Positions 45,229 to 56,276 of a stretch of DNA of 64,000 nt are shown here, in pieces. This DNA comes from Sambucus nigra (lineage: Eukaryota; Streptophyta; Magnoliopsida; Dipsacales; Adoxaceae), in the NCBI GenBank assembly GCA_949130495.1, contig CASBWL010000045.1:12501-76500 (forward strand), read 5' to 3'. The notes beneath the pieces are model-generated. The model had not been told where the DNA came from, made no database searches, and saw only the letters and a program-made list of their open reading frames with translations. Position 1 is the first letter of the stretch. The number at the start of each line of letters is the position of its first letter. The translations under genes were made by a program, and so were the position numbers.

Positions 45229-45735
45229 TTACCATGTATGATTTTGTAATATGGATTCAATTTCACTATTAATTGCTTCTTTCCAATTGGAAGCATCGGG
45301 TAAGGATATAGCTTCTTTATATGATTGAGGTTCATTTTCTAGCAAATAAGTTAGAAAATCAGGACCGAAAGAAGTCGAGATTTTTGCTCCTTTACTACGT
45401 CTTATTTCATCCTCTATTGATTCAATAGGTTGATGAGTACCACTTGTAGTAGCTTGATTTGTCCTTTTAGAAGGACCAGATTCTCGGGTCATGTTATACG
45501 GGAATTCATTTTCAAAAAATGAAGCGTCCCTCGATTCAATAACCGTATTTACATGTATATCAGAAATCTCATATTTACAAACTAGAAATCGATATGCACT
45601 GCTATTAGTAGCATAACCGATGAATACACAATCCACGATTTTTGGCCCTATTCTTACCTTTTTAGGTTTAGGAACCATCACTTTGGCTAAGCACCCCCAC
45701 ACTCGTAAATATTTATAGGAAGGTTTTCGACCTTT
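45229..45735 (-). pseudogene. Copia A integrase C-terminus and linker to RT
   Basis: It continues the gag-pol frame after one TGA. It reads KGRKPSYKYLRVWGCLAKV, VDCVFIGYATNSSAYRF and SNWKEAINSEIESIL, then NHTW followed by TAA (45229-45231) where Glu is expected before LVDLPPGS. Both stops are single-base changes of sense codons (TGG to TGA, GAA to TAA). Confidence 0.9.
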
Positions 45736-47745
45736 TCATAATTCATAAGGTGTCTTATGAGTCTTTTTGTGAGGTACTTTATTGAGAATGTAATTAGCAG
45801 AAAGTAAGGCTTCCCCCCACAAATTTTGTGGAGCTCCTGAACTTAATAACATTGAGTTCATCATTTCTTTCAAAGTACGGTTTTTGCGTTCAGCAACACC
45901 ACTCGATTGAGGAGAATAAGGAGTGGTTGTTTGATGAATAATCCCATTTTCAGAACAATATTCCTCAAATGGATATTCATATTCACCTCCTCTATCACTC
46001 CTAATAGCCTTTATCGCTTTGCTTAATTGATTCTCAACTTCATTCTTATATTGTTTAAATGCATTAATAGCCTCATCTTTACTATGTAGCAAATATACAT
46101 AGCAATATTTTGTGCAATCGTCAATAAAAGTAATAAAATACTTTTTCCCACCTCTAGTTTGAACAAATTTTAAATCACAAATATCGGTGTGAATTAAATC
46201 TAAAGGTTCAGTTATCCTTTCAATAGAATGGAAAGGTAATCTAGCTAATTTAGATTCCACACAAATTTCACATTTATGATTTTTATCAATATTAAATTTT
46301 GGTAAAAATTCCAAGTTAATTAATCTACGCAATGTATCAAAATTAACATGTCCTAATCTAGCATGCCAAATATTAGATGACTCAATCAAGTAAGAAGAAC
46401 TAGAAATTTCATTCATTGAAACAGATGTTTTTGGGGTTACAGTAAGAACATTGAGTTTAAAGAGCCCCTCATTTAGGTATCCCTTTCCTAAATACATGTC
46501 ATTCTTAGACAACACAAAGCGATCAGACACAAGCACAAGCTTGAAACTATTTTTAGTAAGGAGAGATCCAGAAATCAGATTCTTTCGGATATCAGGCACG
46601 TGAAGAACATTATTGAGAGTAAGTTCCTTTCCAAAAGTTATTTTCAGAGCTATCTTTCCTTGTCCCACCACCTTAGAAGTGGAAGAATTTCCCATAAAGA
46701 GGTTCTCCTCATTTTCCAAAGGCTTATAGATGGTGAACATCCATTTGTTTGCACAAATGTGTCGTGTGGCTCCAGTGTCCACCCACCATTCCTTGGTATT
46801 TCCAACCAAGTTACATTCAGAAACCACGGCAGAAAGATTCATATCTGCCAAATCATTGGCGATATTCTCACCCTCAGTTACATTTGCTTGAGAGTTATTT
46901 TTATTTTGCTTCTTAGGCTTACGACACTCACTTGAGCGGTGTCCAGGTTTACCATAATTGTAGCATTTGCCTTTGAACTTCTTCTTGTTTTGTTTGGAAG
47001 TGCCTTCCCCATCATACTTTCGTTTGTTCTTCTTAGGACCTTCAACAACATGGACCTTCGTTTCCATCGGATTCTTCCCACTTTTCTTTTGAGACTCACG
47101 GTTGTCTTCTTCGATTCTTAGCCTGACCACCAACTCCTCCACATTCATCTCCTTTCGCTTGTGCTTGAGATAGTTTTTGAATAAAGTCCAAGATGGTGGC
47201 AATTTTTCAACAATTGCAGCAACTTGGAAAGTTTCACTAATTGACATTCCTTCAGCATGAATGTCATGGAGGATCACTTGGAATTCTTGCACTTGCGAGA
47301 TTACTGATTTAGAATCAACCATTTTGAAGTTCAGAAAACGCCCGACGATAAATTTCTTCATCCCAGCATCTTCAGTTTTGTACTTCTTTTCCAAAGAATT
47401 CCACAATTCTTTGGATGTCTTGATAGTGCAGTAGACATTATACAGTGTCTTGTCCAAGTAGGCCAGAATATAATTCCGGCATAGGTAGTCCGAATGCTTC
47501 CAAGCATCGACAACAACAACTTTTTCAGCATCATCTCCCTCTTGAATAGAGGGGCAATCTTCATATACAAACCTGCCCAGTTGACAGGTAGTGAGATAGA
47601 AGTACATTTGTCCTTGCCAACGTTTGAAATCAGCCCCAATGAACTTTTCCGGTTTCTCCCCGTGGGGCATAGATACGGGTGCAGTCACATTTGTGTTGGT
47701 GACAATCAGTTTCGTAGGGGTAGTGTTCGTACTTTGCGATTCCAT
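45736..47745 (-). CDS. Copia A gag, protease and integrase core
   Basis: The start chosen is [10 protein letters not shown] at 47745; the frame is open 45 codons further upstream but without gag-like sequence. The gag domain includes [17 protein letters not shown] and [10 protein letters not shown]. The zinc knuckle reads [14 protein letters not shown]: its second Cys is Tyr (TAT at 46954-46956), which should weaken RNA binding. Protease has [12 protein letters not shown] (D-T-G) and [13 protein letters not shown]. Integrase has HARLGHVN and CEICVESK for zinc, and catalytic residues in [21 protein letters not shown] and [13 protein letters not shown]. It ends at TGA (45736-45738) in place of Trp in the PYELWKG motif. 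Confidence 0.94.
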   Translation of the reverse strand: MESQSTNTTPTKLIVTNTNVTAPVSMPHGEKPEKFIGADFKRWQGQMYFYLTTCQLGRFVYEDCPSIQEGDDAEKVVVVDAWKHSDYLCRNYILAYLDKTLYNVYCTIKTSKELWNSLEKKYKTEDAGMKKFIVGRFLNFKMVDSKSVISQVQEFQVILHDIHAEGMSISETFQVAAIVEKLPPSWTLFKNYLKHKRKEMNVEELVVRLRIEEDNRESQKKSGKNPMETKVHVVEGPKKNKRKYDGEGTSKQNKKKFKGKCYNYGKPGHRSSECRKPKKQNKNNSQANVTEGENIANDLADMNLSAVVSECNLVGNTKEWWVDTGATRHICANKWMFTIYKPLENEENLFMGNSSTSKVVGQGKIALKITFGKELTLNNVLHVPDIRKNLISGSLLTKNSFKLVLVSDRFVLSKNDMYLGKGYLNEGLFKLNVLTVTPKTSVSMNEISSSSYLIESSNIWHARLGHVNFDTLRRLINLEFLPKFNIDKNHKCEICVESKLARLPFHSIERITEPLDLIHTDICDLKFVQTRGGKKYFITFIDDCTKYCYVYLLHSKDEAINAFKQYKNEVENQLSKAIKAIRSDRGGEYEYPFEEYCSENGIIHQTTTPYSPQSSGVAERKNRTLKEMMNSMLLSSGAPQNLWGEALLSANYILNKVPHKKTHKTPYEL

Positions 47746-48260
47746 TTCTGTTACAAAAACAGAATTTTTATCAATGATAAAATTCATATATAATGAATTA
47801 ATCAAAACAGAATACAAAATTCTGTGCACCAATTTCCTCCAAATATAATTCACAATAAATGAATTCCAAAAGAATTCCAAAAAATAATTCAGAATTAAAC
47901 TATAATATAAACAGAATTTCGTACAAAACAGAATTAAACTATAAAATCTGTGTCACACTAATTTTTAATAATAAAAAGAATTCCGTACAAAACAGAATTA
48001 TAATTTTAAGATTAAAATTTTTACATCAACAGATTTTAACAAAATTCACAAATCAAATTTTATTTTCTAAAACAGAATATAAAAATTATATAGAAATTAA
48101 TTTCTGTACCAAAACTGTTTTATTAATTTCTGCATTAAAGTAATAAATTAATTCAATTTTTTCTGTTAAAATAGATTTATTTCCAACAAAAAAAAAATCT
48201 GGAATAAAAAAAAATTCTGTACACTTCAAAACAGTAGAACTTAATAATTTGTCTTAAGAT
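47746..48260 (-). other. Leader of Copia A
   Basis: It is AT-rich with repeated ACAGAATT and AATTCTGT motifs (at least ten). No TGGTATCAGAGC primer site is seen next to the 5' LTR, where ATCTTAAGACAAATT lies instead; the site may be a different one or may have been lost. Confidence 0.6.
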
Positions 48261-49276
48261 TGTTAAGACTACTATTTATTAATAACAATTGTACAGAATT
48301 ATAAATTGTAATATAATTACAGAAATGAAAGAAATTACAGAAAATAAGAACTTACTTGTATTTGCAGAAACAGTAATAAAAATAGAAAGATATAATCCGA
48401 GCCCTATTTAGAACAGTCTCCTTAAGACAAATTATTCCCTCCAATGTGCTCCGAGGTTGATGAATATTGTCTCCCAAGATAGAACGGATTTTTTAATTAA
48501 TTATGTAGCACAACAATAATTAATTTCAACGAACTCAAATTGTGTGGCTTTTACTCAACAACAATGTAAGATATGTTATGCAGGAAAAATAATTTTTGGA
48601 ACAGATATGACAGGAATTTTTGGAACAGATATGGCAGCAATTCTGGAGGAGGGAAATTTTTCATTATTAAAAACGGAGGGAGGCATCTGTATTTATAGCA
48701 AGTAACAATAACTGTCAAAAATAGTTAAACGAAATTAACTGTTGACTGTTGGCAATAACTGCCAACAGCTTATTAATAAATTAATTAATTTCGTAATTAA
48801 TTAATAATTAAAGCCCAGAAAGTTAAGTAAATTCGGCCCAAAAATGTACCCGACCAGAGCCGGACGGACGCGCGCATGTGGACTTTTGACCGAAAGTCAA
48901 CCCGTGCATAGCTTAGGTCATCTCCCCTTCAAAGAGTTGGGATACCCCAAGGAACCCAAGCCTTAGTCCATACTTGGGGTGCTATTAACTCATCAACTTT
49001 CCACTACTCTTCCAATGTGGGACAAGAGTTAAAACATACCCAATTCATTAACTTTCATTGCTTTGTTAGTCACTTTCGGGACATATTTATCATTCATAAC
49101 TTATTAAAATTGGACATATGAATATACTACGTTAATCTCCTTGCGGAGGAGAACGCGTTCGTATATGGTCCCACGATTTTCGTAGTGTGGATCCCACCTA
49201 AATTTGAGCTCAAAGTTGCTCAAAAATCTGTCCAGAAAATTCTAGACAGCTTTGTAAATAGTCCAATTTTCCAACA
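48261..49276 (-). repeat. 5' LTR of Copia A
   Basis: It is 1016 bp long with TATAAATA on the minus strand at about 48690-48697. TSD GTCTA follows at 49277-49281. Confidence 0.94.
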
Positions 49277-49281
49277 GTCTA

Positions 49282-49790
49282 TTCTGATAGTTGCTGTAGT
49301 ACAAATATATAGGCTTAAGCTCTCGATTTTGTTATGGTGCAAAAGGGACTGGATTAATACAATTTGATGTTATCTAATAAATCACCCAAGGTGATACTAT
49401 AAGTGTTTTGCTTATACATACACAGTTGGAGTCTTTATGTTGTCAATAATGGTTATATGACTTAATAAATGACAATGGTAATGGTTATCCATTAATTGTT
49501 GAAATATATGCTATTTTATTGAGTTGAAAAAATTATATTTTAATCAATTTTCGGGTTAATTTAATATGAGACCCTCAAGTTTTTTGAGATGGTTCGAAGT
49601 GATAACACGTTCTCTTCCTTGAAGAGTATAACGTGGTATACTCACATGTGCAAAAAACATAAATTAATGAATAAGATATTATTGCTCGAACTACCCACCT
49701 GGAACATGAAATTTGATTGAAGTATTTTGTGTAAAGCCAAATACCATAAAATAAGAGAAATTATTTTAGTATATTATAATCCAACGTGGC
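49282..49790. other. Sequence flanking the nest on the right
   Basis: It was continuous with 19381-19428 before A inserted. TGCTGTAGTACAAATATATAGG just after the TSD resembles a Copia LTR start region on the minus strand. No gene. Confidence 0.45.
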
Positions 49791-50300
49791 TTTTCAGTTC
49801 CGCGCCCTTAGAGTATACCAACTCTTTGAAGGAGGGAGAACTTACATGATCTTGGATTGACTTCCAAGTCCACACACGTGCCACCGCCACCAATCCGTCT
49901 CCGCGCAGGCGTGGGTCGTGGGTCGTGGACGTTGACTTGGCAAATGTATTAACTTTTTGGGCCTTTTATTTAATTTATGAGTGTCTTTTATTATTTTTGA
50001 CCCAATTTAATATCGATCTTGTTTGTTATTTTTTGTCCCAACTGGTGCGAAAATTTGGACAACTTTAACTATCTCTTAACTGTCATTTATTTTAGTATAA
50101 ATAAGTGGTTTAACATTATTTTTGGGGGTTGAGTTTTTAGGCATTTAATTTCAGTGAGTCAGTCCATTTTATGTCTAAATAAAGACAATTTTTTCATTGT
50201 TAGTTCGACTGAGGCTTGGGATATGGAGTGCTACTAGTGTAGATTGTTATATCCTGAGAGACGATTGTCGTTGAGTTTGTGAAGCACCGTGGGGGGACAA
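49791..50300 (+). mobile_element. Diverged Copia LTR remnant related to element A
   Basis: In plus orientation it shares with the A LTR the block ACCAACTCTTTGAAGG, the CACACGTG...GTGGACGTTGACTT region and the promoter region TAACTGTCATTTATTTTAG, TATAAATAAG. Boundaries are approximate; no partner LTR or TSD was found. Confidence 0.5.
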
Positions 50301-50984
50301 ATTTTAAACACCTGCCTCAATCGTTTATATTTCTTCATATTACCACTCTAAGTATGTTTGTGTAATGACAAATTATTATGCATACATATATTTATGTTTA
50401 TATATTTTGTAATTTAATTAAAAATCATTTTTAAATATTTTAAATGCATTATTCATTGGTTGCAGTTATATGTGTGTGTACGTGCTCGTTACCCTTTTTT
50501 AATAAAAAAAAATTGTTTCACTATCACTACCGCAAATTGTGGCATAAATTTTCAAATAATATCTATTATGTTATAGACACATATAATTTTGATGTATAAA
50601 TAATAGTGAAAAGACACATGAAAAACATAACTTATTTAAAATAATTTTTAGTCTATGTCTTAGCATTATAGAATAAATTTATCGCATAGCCTTAATACAT
50701 GTGACAATTAACGTGACACAAGCACGTTAAATGTTTTTGCCAAGTCATCACATGTATTCCTAAAGAGTTGACATAAGTTACATAAGTAAACGTGGGCCTC
50801 AATATTTTAGAAAAAAATAATTCAATTATTTGTATGGGTAAACAAAATATAACAATAAAGAGTATAATGCATTGGAGGGGTCACGGGTCGATGTTGAATA
50901 TCTAAAAAATCGTATAATGTGTTATTACTCGCAAATGAAACTTTTATATAGTAAAAATAAAGGGTCATATGTATTTTGGGATAT
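50301..50984. other. AT-rich intergenic sequence
   Basis: No gene was seen. CACTATCACTACCGCAAATTG at about 50519 could be an eroded CACTA end, but no matching second end was found. Confidence 0.4.
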
Positions 50985-53137
50985 TGTAACAACCCCATTT
51001 TCTCACGTAAAGGTTGGCCAGACACGATACGCCGAAGATGGGGTTTGTTTGTCAATTATTATCATTCTCAGCATCAATATCATATAAAGCATATATTTTA
51101 ATATACCGTAATTGAGTTTAAATTAATATCCCATCATTAGTAAAACCCAATCAAGATCAAGCATAATAGTAAATATCTCAAAATGACATGAAGTAAATAA
51201 ATCTCGGGCTTATGCCCATACAATAATCCCAAATAAAATAAATGAACTGAAGTGGAGTAGCACCTAAACTAGAATCAATAAGTCGAGAAAGGCTGATGAG
51301 AAAAAGGAGACCTCGAGAGACAAAGCATTTAAATTTGGGTCAGTGCCCTAGAGTTTCAAGAATTAACTTACTTATTTTTATGCTGCAAAAGTACAATTAA
51401 ATCAAAGTGAGTGTTCCGATCGCCACTCTCATAAATAATACACCTCACCCCTCATCTAGGATCTAGGAGCGGTGCTAATTGAATACCCACCCATAACTTG
51501 ATATGGATACCAAAAATGTAATGCAATAGGTAACATAACTATGCATCTAAGAATGTAACGTATTGAAATAACCTTTAATTACTTTCAAATAATTGCTTCT
51601 CAATTTACTCCTAATATACCACCCATAGAGAGATAACATCTACCATCATTCATATTACGTAATATTGGGTCTGCGTCTTTAGTTCATAATTTAGTCTCGA
51701 GCATTCTTCCATTTATTTTGATTAATGACATATATGTCATTATATATGCGACACTAAGACATATACCTATAGTGTCTCGTGCGTACTCGATCGGTGAGTT
51801 CGTAGGAGTTTCCTAACAGACACAACAAAACACAAGCAAGTGGGGCGGTCCCTACGTAGTACACCGGTTCATGGCCCGTACCCAACGGTGACAAAGGATC
51901 CCGACATCTACACCTACCTCTCATAGATGGTGCTGCTACGTAGTCACTACACCAAATTTACTATTTTATAACTAATTGAAAAAAAGATTTATAAGTGTTC
52001 GTGACACTTACAAAAACTATAACGGTTTTAGTTACTTAAAAAATTTGTAAGTGTTCATTACTAATACAAAATTATTAATATAACACACATCAGTGAATAT
52101 AGAACACGTGAGGGGCACGTGTATCCCTTTCTAAGACTCAAAAGTGTTAAATTTTTTTTCCTTTCCCTCTATTGTATTTTTCCATTCCCGCTTTAGAGAA
52201 CCTCTGTATTTTCCCATTCACGTGTATCCCATTCCCGCCTCAGTCTAGGTCTTCGGTCTCAGGCGTCTTTGGGCTTCGGCTTCAGGCGTATTCGATAAAC
52301 CCTCACACTCACGTGTATCCCTGAATAGTTATATTGTTCCCCTGAATAGTTAGATTCATCTTATTTTGTTGTTTTTTTTCTTCAAGTAAACACAGATATC
52401 AAATCGGTAGTTTTTTTTTCATCAGAAGAGGTATTCATCGAAAGAGGTATTCATCTATTTTTTTCAAGAAGAAGAAATTTTGTGAAAATTTTTTTTGGAG
52501 AAATTCAGTCTCGAGACTGAAAATTTTTTGTGAAGAAATTTTTTTCATCTGTTAAAATTTCTTCTTCTTGTGAGACTCACGACTTTTTTCATCTGATTTT
52601 AACTTCTTATTTTGTTTAAAAAGTTAAAATCGTGCTACTTTTTTTTCATCACTCAATCTTTTTTTTTTAATTTGGTTACATCCACGGAGCTGATTAATCC
52701 TCTCGTATTTTATTTATAGGTATTATGCTTACTTATCTTTTGTTACTTATTTCGGTTCGATCTTTGGTCTTAGGCGGCGGTTTTTGGGTCATCTTTGATC
52801 TCATCACGTTTCATCTTTGTTCTAAGGAGGTTCTTCTTCTCAGATATAGGTACAAAAATACTACCTATAATATATTTCGTTATAGTGTTTTTATAGGATG
52901 AGATAATCAAATAGGAGTTGATACTAAATCGAATCAATTAGTTTTAAGCAAATAGTTTTAAAAAAATAGGTTCTCAAATGCATATTCTACTAGTTTTAGG
53001 TTTTAAACACAGAAAACAGCAGAAACATAGACTAAACAGGACTTTAATTGTGTTATTTTTTGCACTTTATAACTTTTATAAAATATACGAATGGGGCATA
53101 TACCAAATAGTCCCTTGAAGTTATTTTAATACATGTA

Positions 53138-53271
53138 TAGTCCAAGCCTTTTTATTTTGCACCAAAAAGTCCTTCACCATGCCAAAAATGTTTTACCATG
53201 CCGCTGGCATGGACCATTAAAGATAAGAGAATAAGGGACTTTTTGGTACAAAATAAGGGCTTGCTGGTCAA
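53138..53271. mobile_element. Fold-back MITE inside CACTA 1
   Basis: Arms at 53138-53176 (AGCCTTTTTATTTTGCACC, AAAAAGTCC) and 53233-53271 (GGACTTTTTGGTACAAAATA, AGGGCT) are inverted complements. The loop holds a second small palindrome (CATGCCGCTGGCATG). No TSD was resolved. Confidence 0.55.
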
Positions 53272-53284
53272 ATATTTTTTTTTA

Positions 53285-53760
53285 ACTTGTATCAATATTT
53301 GTAACGGCTTTAAACACTAATAAAGTTCCAAATAGTAACGGTTATAAACACTTATAAAATTTCAACACTAACTTTTCTAAACACTTATAAAATGTAAAAC
53401 AGTAACGGTTTTAAACACTTATAAAATTCAAAACAGTAATGGTTTTAAACACTTGTAAAATTCAAAACAACAACGATATTAAGCACTTATAAAATGCAAA
53501 ACAGTAAAAGTTTTAAACACTTATAAAATTCAAAACAGTCACGGTTTTAAACACTTATAAATTGTCAAATAGTAACGGCTTTAAACACTTATAATGGGTT
53601 AACTATAGCGCGCATACCTCCGAAAATATTAACACATTGGACCGTTACTAATTTCAATTTGTAAGTGTTTTGAACAATTACAAATAAATTATAACCCCAG
53701 TTTTATAACAGTTTAAAACCGTTACTGTTTGATTTGTAAGTGTTTAAAACACTTATAAAA
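53285..53760. repeat. Sub-terminal tandem repeats of CACTA 1
   Basis: About nine units of 30-37 bp with the core TAACGGTTTTAAACACTTATAA and an AATTCAAAACAG tail. Arrays like this bind the TNPA-type protein in characterised CACTA elements. Confidence 0.88.
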
Positions 53761-53999
53761 TAGTGTTTTTGGTGTAGTGAGTACCTATAAAACAGACCTA
53801 CACAACGTCTGGCCCACCTGTGTCGATGCGTCCTGCGGTCCTGAGCGCACGAAACATCAAAACCGATAGTACGGTCCACGAACCCAGGTATGTCACACAC
53901 AAAATATAAATACATATTACCATATGTAAAAGTAATTATACTAACAATTACCCCATAAATTAACCCTAGCTACCGCCTAGGCACCTCCCATCACTACAC

Positions 54000-54400
54000 C
54001 AAATCCTGCGAATGGTCACGGTATTGGGGTCACGGCCCATAGCCGTAACCATATCGAAAGTGGGCGTGACCAACTCCATGGCTTAATGTGGTCATTGATC
54101 ATCTTGCTAGTGGTCACAGACCCATACCCTAACTCATGTGGGTCACGGATGTGAGCCATGATAATTTCGTGACCATTATGGCATCAAGTTTCCCTCCAAA
54201 TGTGGTCTCGGATGGGGTCACGGTCAAAGGCCATGACCATAAACTAAAAGAGACACTGAGGTGGTCACAACTTTGGGCCGTGACCATTGAAGGAATCGAG
54301 TCACGACTTTGGGTCGTGACCAATGTATTATTTACACGCTGACGTGTTAAAAATTAAAGGAGTCACGAGAGGTGGACACGGCTTAGGGTCGTATACCTTA
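54000..54400. repeat. GGTCACGG / CGTGACC sub-terminal repeats of CACTA 2
   Basis: At least twelve copies of GGTCACGG-like sites in both orientations, some arranged as GGTCACG...CGTGACC inverted pairs. Confidence 0.85.
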
Positions 54401-54544
54401 TTTACAAGACGACCTTTTCATTTCCCTCAAAAATTTCTAAACCAACTAAACTTTCCCTCTCTCCGGTGATTTCGGCTCGTCTTAATCTCGATCTCAATAT
54501 CAAGGTCTCTCTCAATCTCAAAGGTAATATTTTGTGCATTTTTA

Positions 54545-54722
54545 TTTCTGTGTGTGTATGTATGAGTGTATTTATGTGTATATGTGTGTACGTATGTATG
54601 CGTGTGTGTATTGTGTATGTATGTTTATATACTGTATATGTGTGTATTATGTATATTTATGTGTGTATATTGTATATGTATACTGTATGTGTGTGTGTAT
54701 TATGTATGTGTGTGTGTATTTG
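54545..54722. repeat. TGTG/TATG low-complexity tract
   Basis: Alternating GTGTGTATGTATGTGTG. The open frames over it (Cys/Val/Tyr-rich) are artefacts of the repeat. Confidence 0.9.
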
Positions 54723-54976
54723 AGAAAAAGTAAATGACTAATGTTAGTTTAAGTTTGGGGCTGAGATATAAAAAAACACCTCTCCTTTAATATTAAAGCT
54801 AAATTCGGGATTAATTTTAAGGGTAATGTTTGTAAGGGATTAATTTTATGACTAATGTTTGTAAGGGTTAATTTTATGTCTAATGTGTGTAAGGGTTAAT
54901 TTTAGGGTTGATATTAGGATTGATTTTAGGGATTATTGGCTTAAATGACAAAAGTAGGTATTCAAAACCTAATAAA

Positions 54977-55198
54977 TTAACGGTGAGATCCACACACATA
55001 TACGGGATTCACTCGTGGGAGACTACGTGGCTCTGTTGGTTTCTTTGGAGTTTTGTCTGGACAGTCTTTGGACCAATGCCCTGGCTTTTTACAACTATAA
55101 CAACTGTTCCCATTACTCATTTTAGATGTTGGAGTTCGATTTTGTATAGGAGAGTGAGGGGGAGTAAAGCTTGTTATGAAACTATAGTTTGATTCCAT
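54977..55198 (-). pseudogene. Zinc-knuckle fragment inside CACTA 2
   Basis: A 73-codon minus-strand frame holds a full CX2CX4HX4C knuckle (CYSCKKPGHWSKDC) followed by a Lys/Pro-rich stretch. It runs opposite to the transposase remnant, so it may be a captured host-gene fragment or part of a retroelement gag. I cannot assign a parent gene. Confidence 0.45.
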
Positions 55199-55590
55199 TG
55201 TAAAGTGAAGAATTAATATGAGCGATAAAGTAACCGTTGTGTGAAGGAAATCCTGGGTCGTACCGTTCTCTGCTTCAATTACAAGCTATGTCAGTTGAGG
55301 AATTATATCATTGCCCCTATAAGGACTAAAAAAGTGAGGTATATTTTGGTAGTATTGGACCCGAAGTGACTCCATAATCGCATTCATATATCTTTACATA
55401 AAACTGCCACAAACGGCCAATGTAACCCTAATTTTTTGTATTCCTATATCTATGTGTGTGTGTGTGTGTATTTTTGTGTGTATGTGTGCACGGGATTCAC
55501 GCCCTCGTACATAATAACTAGTTGATAATTCATTAGAGCCATTATTTATAGGAATCATATTCACGCCCTCATTCATTTTTCTCAGGAAAA

Positions 55591-56222
55591 ATGAGTCACG
55601 GTGCTAATAAATGGCAGCAAGAGTGGGAAAGGTTGCAATTGGACCACACACGTACATCTTTCATTAATGATCCAGATTCAGTGGGTACTTTAGTTTATTG
55701 GTATGGGAATAGGAAGATCGAACAATGTAACTACCTTATAAACCGTGGAGTTCATCTGCAGCAAGAGTACTTGTTCAATCGTATTTTGTTTTCCCTACTA
55801 GAATGTTGGGATGAAGCTGTACAAGATGTATTTCGCATACATAATCCTGATAGAGCACTGGCCTTTCTTATGCTGTTAGAGAAGGCAGAAAAAAATTCAC
55901 TCTTTATGGATAGAATTATGTACAAATAGCATTGATGAAGACTGTGATGTCTCGCGACATATACACGTCAAACTCAATCTTGACAATAGGCTGAAGAGGA
56001 TAAGATTTCGAATTCATATCGCTAACATCTATGCATCCATTATAGATACGCTTCCTCTTAATTGGCCACGTGTAAAAAGCCATGGGTTTTTAAAAATAAA
56101 TCCCGAATGGATGAAGATCGGACACATTGAACTTTTATTAAAGTATTACCATGAAAAGGTAGATTATAATATATGGTCAAAAAATTTATTTTGTCAGTTA
56201 CAATTTCATATTGAATTATGAA
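55591..56222 (+). pseudogene. Unidentified coding remnant in CACTA 2
   Basis: A 112-codon ORF (55591-55929) starts MSHGANKWQQEWERLQLD and is hydrophilic with a Leu-rich middle (YLFNRILFSLLECWDEAV). It stops at TAG. The +1 frame opens at once with SIDEDCDVSRHI and stays open about 97 codons, through DTLPLNWPRVKSHGFLKIN and IELLLKYYHEKVD, to a stop near 56220. Together this looks like one gene of about 210 codons broken by a single frameshift. I do not recognise the family; it may belong to the CACTA element or be a captured gene. Confidence 0.5.
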
Positions 56223-56276
56223 ATTATGCATCTATTATTACAGATACACATTGAACTTTTATTATTTTTGTAGATA

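Larger units (their letters stand above)
19429..49276 (-). mobile_element. Copia element A, outermost level of the nest
   Basis: LTRs at 19429-20476 and 48261-49276 share TGTTAAGAC...TTTTCCAACA ends and are flanked by TSD GTCTA (19424-19428 and 49277-49281). The coding strand is minus: gag, protease, integrase and the first half of RT lie at 44828-47745, and the rest of RT and RNase H at 21069-22110. Element B (22111-44827) splits the RT between WHEKFDNAI and SNGFKINECDKCV. Removing B leaves an element of about 7.1 kb. LTRs differ by roughly 2-3 percent plus indels, judged by eye. Confidence 0.95.
51945..53779. mobile_element. Non-autonomous CACTA element 1
   Basis: Its ends are CACTACACCAAATTTAC and the complement of TTTTTGGTGTAGTG, with TSD AGT at 51942-51944 and 53780-53782, the 3-bp size of CACTA (En/Spm). 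Sub-terminal repeats (TTATAAGTGTT with TAACGG) occur at both ends. The 1.8-kb body has no transposase; pyrimidine- and T-rich sequence fills 52140-52680. A fold-back MITE sits inside. Confidence 0.9.
50985..53991 (-). mobile_element. Old Gypsy LTR interrupted by a CACTA element
   Basis: It starts TGTAACAACCCC in plus reading. It keeps the order of blocks of the D LTR: AGGTTGGCCAGACACG, ATTATCATTCTCAGCATC, CGGGCTTATGCCC, a region near 51400-51500 and a GCGGTCC stretch. It is interrupted at 51945-53779, resumes at 53783 and is cut again at 53992. No internal region could be assigned. Confidence 0.65.

Noticed and set aside
47859..48143. 94-codon plus-strand ORF
   Set aside because: AT-rich leader of Copia A with repeated ACAGAATT motifs; opposite strand to the element and no domain.
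19429..49276. Assembly artefact as cause of the repeated LTR blocks
   Set aside because: Each repeat pair has its own TSD and its own set of differences, and reading frames rejoin exactly, which a mis-join would not produce.
54466..54737. Cys/Val/Tyr-rich ORFs
   Set aside because: Low-complexity TGTG/TATG tract.
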